Below are positions 5,280-9,455 of a DNA stretch of 9,455 bases, one piece after another. Source of the DNA: an uncultured Lachnospiraceae bacterium. GTDB lineage: Bacteria; Bacillota; Clostridia; Lachnospirales; Lachnospiraceae. Position 1 is the first letter of the stretch; every line of letters begins with the position of its first letter. The stretch is from NCBI GenBank assembly GCA_900313435.1, contig OMRF01000102.1, forward strand, positions 1 through 9,455, in the 5' to 3' direction. The notes below the pieces were generated by a model that was not told the DNA's origin, made no database searches, and worked only from the letters and a program-made list of their open reading frames with translations. The position numbers were made by a program, and so were the translations under genes.

Positions 5280-8200
5280 CTATCTTCCACGGGATCAAAG
5301 CGATTTCATCTTTTGAAAGCCTTGAGTTCTTCCCAGCGTCAAATTCGAGGGTCGGCTTCTTTTGTTCGGGTTCGAACGAAAGATAGGGCTTATTTTTTTC
5401 AATAAGCTCCGGGATCCGCGCCACATCAAGGGCCGCTCTTTCATACAGTCCGAACCTGAAGACTTTTCCTATCTGTTTAATGTCCGTAACATAGGCATCA
5501 TGGGCACGACCGCGAAGGATCGCTATATCCATAAGCCCCGTCACTTCTCCCGGGATATCCCCGAACCTGTCTATGAGTTCGTCCGTCACTTCTGACCTGT
5601 CTTCATCATCTCTGATGCCGGCGATCCTCTTGTAGGCTTCGAGCTTCTGCCCGGGATCTTTGATATAATCGTCCGGTATGAAAGCGTCTATGGAAAGGTC
5701 TATAGATGTGTCAAAGGAAGACAGTTCGCCCTCACCCTTTTCCATAGCCACCGCCTCCGAGAGCATCTTCACGTAAAGGTCATAGCCAACGGCCGCCATG
5801 TGCCCGCTCTGTGCCTCTCCGAGAAGGTTCCCCGCGCCTCTGATCTCAAGGTCTCTCATTGCCACCTTGAAACCGCTGCCGAGCTCGGTAAACTCCCTGA
5901 TGGCCGAAAGGCGCTTTTCCGCCACCTCCTTTAAGATCTTGTCCTTTGTGTACATGAGAAAGGCATAGGCGGTGCGGTTTGAGCGGCCGACACGTCCTCT
6001 CAGCTGATAGAGCTGTGAAAGCCCAAGCCGGTCGGAATCATGGATAATGATGGTATTAACATTTGAGATATCAAGCCCGATCTCTATTATCGTTGTGGAA
6101 ACTAGAACATCGATCCGGCGGTTGATGAAGTCTGACATTATGTTTTCAAGCACTGTCTCCTGCATCCTGCCGTGGGCATATTCAACGTTCGCATTAGGCA
6201 CGAGCTCTTTTATTTTGTCCGCCACATCAGCGATATCCCTTATCCTGTTTATGACATAATAGACCTGGCCGCCCCTGGCCAGTTCGCGTTCTATCGCCTC
6301 CCGGACTATCTCAGGCGAGCGCTCCATCACAAAAGTCTGGATGGGAAGCCTCTCCTCCGGGGCTTCGGAGAGAAGGCTCATATCCCTGATCCCCACAAGG
6401 CTCATGTGAAGGGTCCTGGGGATCGGGGTCGCCGAAAGCGAGAGCACATCGACATTCCGCCGAAGCTTCTTGATGGTCTCCTTGTGGCGAACGCCGAAGC
6501 GCTGCTCCTCATCTATGATCAGAAGACCGAGATTCTTGAAGCTCACATCACTTGAAAGTACCCTGTGAGTTCCTATCACCACATCACAGGTCCCGTCAGA
6601 AAGCTCTTTTGCGGTCTTTTTGTTTTCAGCGTCAGTGCAAAAGCGGCTCATCATTGAAACGGAGACCGCGAAATCATCCATCCTCTCCTTGAAGGTGTTG
6701 TAATGCTGCTCACAGAGAATGGTGGTCGGGCAGAGGTATACGACCTGTTTCCCGTCGAGCACCGCCTTCATCGCGGCGCGGAGAGCCACCTCTGTCTTTC
6801 CGAAGCCCACGTCGCCGCAGATCAGGCGATCCATGATCTTGTCGCTTTCCATATCCCTTTTTACGTCCTCGATGGCAGCCATCTGGCTCTCGGTCTCCTC
6901 ATAGGGGAAGGTGTCCTCAAACTCGCGCTGTGCTGTCCCGTCTTTGCTGTAGGCAAAGCCCTTTTCATTTTGACGCGCTGCGTATAATGACACGAGATCC
7001 TTCGCGACATCAGTGACTGCCGCCCTGACCCTTGCCTTGGTCTCGCCCCACTCCTTTGAATTCAGGGAATTAAGCTTAGGTTTGGTGCCCTTTTCCCCCG
7101 AGATGGTGTATTTTCCTATCCTGTCGAACTGGGTCGCCGGGATATAAAGAGTGTCGCCCTTTGCGTAGCTTATCTTGATACAGTCCTTAAGGATACCCAT
7201 GGCTTCGATCTTTTCCATACCGCCATAGATCCCGAGGCCGTAGTTTTCATGAACCACATAATCCCCGATGGAAAGATCGGTAATTGCCCGAAGTCTCTCG
7301 CCCCCCGTAAAGCGCTTGATACGCCGCCTTTCAGAGCTCTTCAGCCGGCCGAAGATATCATTTTCGGAAATGAAGACAAAGCCCGCCGTATCAAAGATGG
7401 CACCGGAAATAAGGCTTCCGACCGTAACTACGACCTCGCCCTCGACCATGTCCTTATCCCGTTCCTCAGTGAAGGAGCAGTTAACCCCGTTGTCCCGCAT
7501 ATCCTCCGAAAGCTTCTTTCCACGGGTCCTGGAGGGGCAGACAATGACAGTCTTCCACTTATTCTTTCTGAATTTCAGGACATCCTTCAAAAACAAAGGG
7601 AAATCCCTTCTGTACGAGACTATTCCCTCCGTATGTATGAAAAAGCGGGCCTTGATATCAAGCCCACCCTTTTTCGCCGTAAGATCAAGCATAGAGAGAG
7701 CAAGCCCCCTCTTTGCGTTGAGCTTTGAGATCATCTCTCCGGCTGTAAAGATAAGGTTTTTCTGAAGGGGCATAGAGTCCCCTGTCTCGATCCGCCTCTC
7801 AGTCGCAGCCAAAAACTCCTCTGCCGTAAGGGAAAGGGTCTCCTCTATCCTTCCGGGCTCATCTATGATGATAAGGTCGTCCTCCGAAAACCAGTCGAGT
7901 ATCGATACGGCATCAACCGGAAAATAGGGAAGATAAGTCTCTATCACGGAGTCCGAAAGGCTCTGTTCATCGCCGTCGTCAATGGTAATAAGCTTTTGCT
8001 TCAGTCTGAAGGCTTCCTCTGTCTTCTGGGCGCTGTAAAGCTCCTCATGGCGCGCCTTCATGGCATTAATGAGGTTTCTCTTTCCTTCGTCCTTCATATC
8101 CCTTGTCAGGACGAATTCACCCGCGGGGCAGATCTCAAGGCTTTCGATCTTTTCTATCGATTTCTGGGACTCAATATCAAAAAGCCTGATGGAATCAATC

Positions 8201-8796
8201 TCATCGCCGAAAAACTCTATCCTCGCGGGATGGGATGCGGAAAGGGGAAATACATCGACTATTCCGCCTCTTGATGCGAATTCTCCGGCCCCCTCCACCT
8301 CGGCCACGTTCTGATAGCCGTTCTTCACGAGAAAAAGAAGGAGGGCGTCTTCTTCGACAGTCTGCCCCACCTCAAGTGAAAGAAAGCCCTTCTTCAGCTC
8401 ATCCCTCCCGGAAAGCCTGTTAAGAAGCGCCTCTGCCCCGGCAAATACAGTGAGGGGCTCATCTGAAAGAAGGCGGGAAAGGACACTCACCCTCTCCTTT
8501 GTAATGGAATTTGAACGAAGATCAGACTCGTAGAAAAGAAAATCCTTTGAAGGGAAGAAAAGAGCGTTTTTGTCAAAGCACTTATACTCCTCGGCTCTCT
8601 CCTTTGCCCTTTTTGAGTCGGCGCAGATGATAAGACAGCGCGAAAAGCCGCCTGACATAGCGTATGAAACTATGCCTTTGGCGGATTCCGTGATGCCGGA
8701 GATCGATATTATCTTTTTTCGTTTATCCAGGAGCGCGTCACGCGCTGTCTTTGCTTCGGAGAGCGAGAGCACGCACTCCCTGAACAGGTCTGCCAT
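5251..8796 (-). CDS. mfd: Transcription-repair coupling factor Mfd
   Basis: Mfd is a DNA translocase that pushes RNA polymerase off lesions and recruits UvrA. The 1181 residues match the family length. Visible parts in order: a UvrB-like N-terminal module with the AEVEGAGEFASRGGIVDVFP region (about 165-184) and a degenerate ATP site; the CarD-like RNA polymerase interaction domain from SIGDYVVHENYGLG (509-522) to about 563; the helicase core with Walker A GDVGFGKTE (661-669), THRVL (743-747), Walker B DEEQ (762-765), SATPIPRT (788-795) and GRVGRSNRTAYAF (934-946); the RGAGNLLGEAQSGH stretch (986-999) after it; and a C-terminal autoinhibitory domain (about 1030-1175). No key residue is missing. 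The start follows TGAAGG (8803-8808) six nt upstream, which overlaps the TGA stop of pth, only 9 nt away, so translational coupling with pth is likely. Confidence 0.98.
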   Translation of the reverse strand: MADLFRECVLSLSEAKTARDALLDKRKKIISISGITESAKGIVSYAMSGGFSRCLIICADSKRAKERAEEYKCFDKNALFFPSKDFLFYESDLRSNSITKERVSVLSRLLSDEPLTVFAGAEALLNRLSGRDELKKGFLSLEVGQTVEEDALLLFLVKNGYQNVAEVEGAGEFASRGGIVDVFPLSASHPARIEFFGDEIDSIRLFDIESQKSIEKIESLEICPAGEFVLTRDMKDEGKRNLINAMKARHEELYSAQKTEEAFRLKQKLITIDDGDEQSLSDSVIETYLPYFPVDAVSILDWFSEDDLIIIDEPGRIEETLSLTAEEFLAATERRIETGDSMPLQKNLIFTAGEMISKLNAKRGLALSMLDLTAKKGGLDIKARFFIHTEGIVSYRRDFPLFLKDVLKFRKNKWKTVIVCPSRTRGKKLSEDMRDNGVNCSFTEERDKDMVEGEVVVTVGSLISGAIFDTAGFVFISENDIFGRLKSSERRRIKRFTGGERLRAITDLSIGDYVVHENYGLGIYGGMEKIEAMGILKDCIKISYAKGDTLYIPATQFDRIGKYTISGEKGTKPKLNSLNSKEWGETKARVRAAVTDVAKDLVSLYAARQNEKGFAYSKDGTAQREFEDTFPYEETESQMAAIEDVKRDMESDKIMDRLICGDVGFGKTEVALRAAMKAVLDGKQVVYLCPTTILCEQHYNTFKERMDDFAVSVSMMSRFCTDAENKKTAKELSDGTCDVVIGTHRVLSSDVSFKNLGLLIIDEEQRFGVRHKETIKKLRRNVDVLSLSATPIPRTLHMSLVGIRDMSLLSEAPEERLPIQTFVMERSPEIVREAIERELARGGQVYYVINRIRDIADVADKIKELVPNANVEYAHGRMQETVLENIMSDFINRRIDVLVSTTIIEIGLDISNVNTIIIHDSDRLGLSQLYQLRGRVGRSNRTAYAFLMYTKDKILKEVAEKRLSAIREFTELGSGFKVAMRDLEIRGAGNLLGEAQSGHMAAVGYDLYVKMLSEAVAMEKGEGELSSFDTSIDLSIDAFIPDDYIKDPGQKLEAYKRIAGIRDDEDRSEVTDELIDRFGDIPGEVTGLMDIAILRGRAHDAYVTDIKQIGKVFRFGLYERAALDVARIPELIEKNKPYLSFEPEQKKPTLEFDAGKNSRLSKDEIALIPWKIVDELMSIKL

Positions 8797-8805
8797 CTAC
8801 TACCT

Positions 8806-9375
8806 TCACGTCCCGCCGTTGAAACGGCACATGGCTTCATCAACACCGTATCCGATAATGACCTCAACCGCGTCGGCGGCCCGCTCAAAGGCGCTTTCAA
8901 GCAGGGGTCTTTCATCCTTTCCGTTTCGTCCCAGGACAAAGGATACCATGTCCTGCCCGACAGGAGGCTTTCCCACGCCTATCCTGAGCCTTATGAAATC
9001 TTCGCTCCCGCAATGCTTAATGATATCCTTGAGGCCGTTATGCCCGCCTGCAGAGCCCTTTTTCCGGATCCTGATGCGCCCGGCATCAAGGGCCACGTCA
9101 TCCGAGATCACGATGAGATGCGAGGCAGGATCTTCCCGGTAATAAGAAAGGAGCGGTCCTACCGCTTCCCCGCTCAGATTCATGAATGTCTGGGGTTTTA
9201 TCAGTAATACTTTCTCGCCGGAGATGACGCATGTCCCCGTCTTTGCCTTACATTCGCTTTTTGAAAGCTTGACAGAATACCTCTTTGCGATCACATCTAT
9301 CGCGTCAAAGCCGATATTGTGTCTTGTGTGCCTGTATGAAAGGCCCGGATTCCCAAGTCCCGCTATCAAATACAT
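8806..9375 (-). CDS. pth: Peptidyl-tRNA hydrolase (Pth)
   Basis: Pth cleaves peptidyl-tRNAs that drop off the ribosome, recycling tRNA. From the chosen start the protein is 189 residues, the usual bacterial length, and begins MYLIAGLGNPGLSYRHTRHN, which holds the GLGNPG motif and the conserved catalytic His of TRHNIGF. Further family signatures are KPQTFMNLSGEAV, VISDDVALDAGRIRIRKKGS, GGHNGLKDI and RLRIGVGKP. The frame stays open to an ATG at 9420, but that codon lies in the loop of a terminator-like hairpin and adds 15 residues unlike the family. The ATG at 9375 has AAAGGA (9383-9388) at 7-nt spacing. It is the first gene of the block and nearly abuts mfd. Confidence 0.97.
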   Translation of the reverse strand: MYLIAGLGNPGLSYRHTRHNIGFDAIDVIAKRYSVKLSKSECKAKTGTCVISGEKVLLIKPQTFMNLSGEAVGPLLSYYREDPASHLIVISDDVALDAGRIRIRKKGSAGGHNGLKDIIKHCGSEDFIRLRIGVGKPPVGQDMVSFVLGRNGKDERPLLESAFERAADAVEVIIGYGVDEAMCRFNGGT

Positions 9376-9382
9376 AGTCCAT

Positions 9383-9388
9383 TCCTTT
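9383..9388 (-). promoter_or_regulatory. Ribosome binding site deciding the pth start
   Basis: AAAGGA on the minus strand, 7 nt before the ATG at 9375, supports the short 189-residue form of Pth over the extended frame from 9420. Confidence 0.75.
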
Positions 9389-9396
9389 GCCGCTTG

Positions 9397-9431
9397 ACAA
9401 AATCGAGTAGGGGAAAACATCCCCTACTCGA
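9397..9431 (-). terminator. Terminator-like hairpin upstream of pth
   Basis: On the minus strand bases 9431-9420 pair with 9414-9403 in a perfect 12-bp stem (arm TCGAGTAGGGGA) with a 5-nt loop, followed by TTTTGTC. The U-tract is short, so termination may be partial. It most likely ends an upstream gene outside the window, with read-through into pth, or serves as an attenuator in the pth leader. On the plus strand no T-tract follows the stem, so it acts only towards pth. The remaining bases 9432-9455 hold nothing I can assign. Confidence 0.65.
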
Positions 9432-9455
9432 ATGCACCATTGCCATATTAAGAAA

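Noticed and set aside
7249..7765. Two overlapping plus-strand open frames of about 160 codons
   Set aside because: They lie wholly inside mfd, whose motifs are unambiguous. I saw no family features in them, so they are open by chance on the opposite strand.
8570..9142. Plus-strand open frame of 190 codons across the mfd-pth boundary
   Set aside because: It runs antisense to two well-supported genes and has no recognisable domain.
9394..9416. Plus-strand TTGACA resembling a -35 box
   Set aside because: No -10-like hexamer occurs at 16-18 bp, and the downstream bases belong to the hairpin.
9376..9420. N-terminal extension of Pth giving 204 residues
   Set aside because: The ATG lies in the hairpin loop, the added residues do not fit the family, and a proper ribosome binding site precedes the internal Met at 9375.
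1..9455. tRNA, rRNA, CRISPR arrays, insertion sequences, phage genes and riboswitches
   Set aside because: The intergenic gaps are all short and fully accounted for. No direct-repeat arrays, terminal inverted repeats, transposase-like frames or aptamer-sized leaders were seen.

Overview
The window looks like ordinary chromosome of a Gram-positive anaerobe of the class Clostridia, most likely Lachnospiraceae or close kin. The reasons are the gene order pth-mfd-foldase lipoprotein, a lipobox-bearing PrsA-like protein, strong GGAGG-type ribosome binding sites, and a TagD-like cytidylyltransferase fused to an oxidoreductase. The family assignment is inferred from remembered gene order and sequence style, not from a search.

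All complete genes lie on the minus strand, so the window reads from right to left. A 12-bp terminator-like hairpin (9403-9431) opens the first block. It is followed by pth (peptidyl-tRNA hydrolase), mfd (transcription-repair coupling factor), a secreted peptidyl-prolyl isomerase lipoprotein and murA (first committed step of peptidoglycan synthesis). These genes are 9 to 43 nt apart. A good sigma-A-type promoter sits inside the last codons of mfd, so the lipoprotein and murA can be transcribed apart from pth-mfd. The block ends in a strong intrinsic terminator (2800-2827).

The second block starts at an extended -10 promoter (2772-2801) that abuts and slightly overlaps that terminator. It encodes a cytidylyltransferase/Gfo-Idh-MocA oxidoreductase fusion, a Fic-domain protein with an altered catalytic motif, and an unrecognised 107-residue basic protein. 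The gaps are 25 and 60 nt with no visible terminator between genes, so the three are probably co-transcribed. A bidirectional hairpin terminator (100-135) closes the block and separates it from the 3' end of a convergent plus-strand gene encoding a hydrophobic C-terminus.

The first block is housekeeping: translation quality control, DNA repair, envelope protein folding and wall precursor synthesis. The second block is the accessory part. The fusion probably makes a CDP-activated alcohol for an envelope polymer or similar conjugate. Two deviations there deserve attention: the oxidoreductase has EAP where the family has EKP, and the Fic motif has Met where a metal-binding Asp/Glu is expected. 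I see no tRNA, rRNA, CRISPR array, insertion sequence or phage gene. No stretch over 300 bases lacks a gene.
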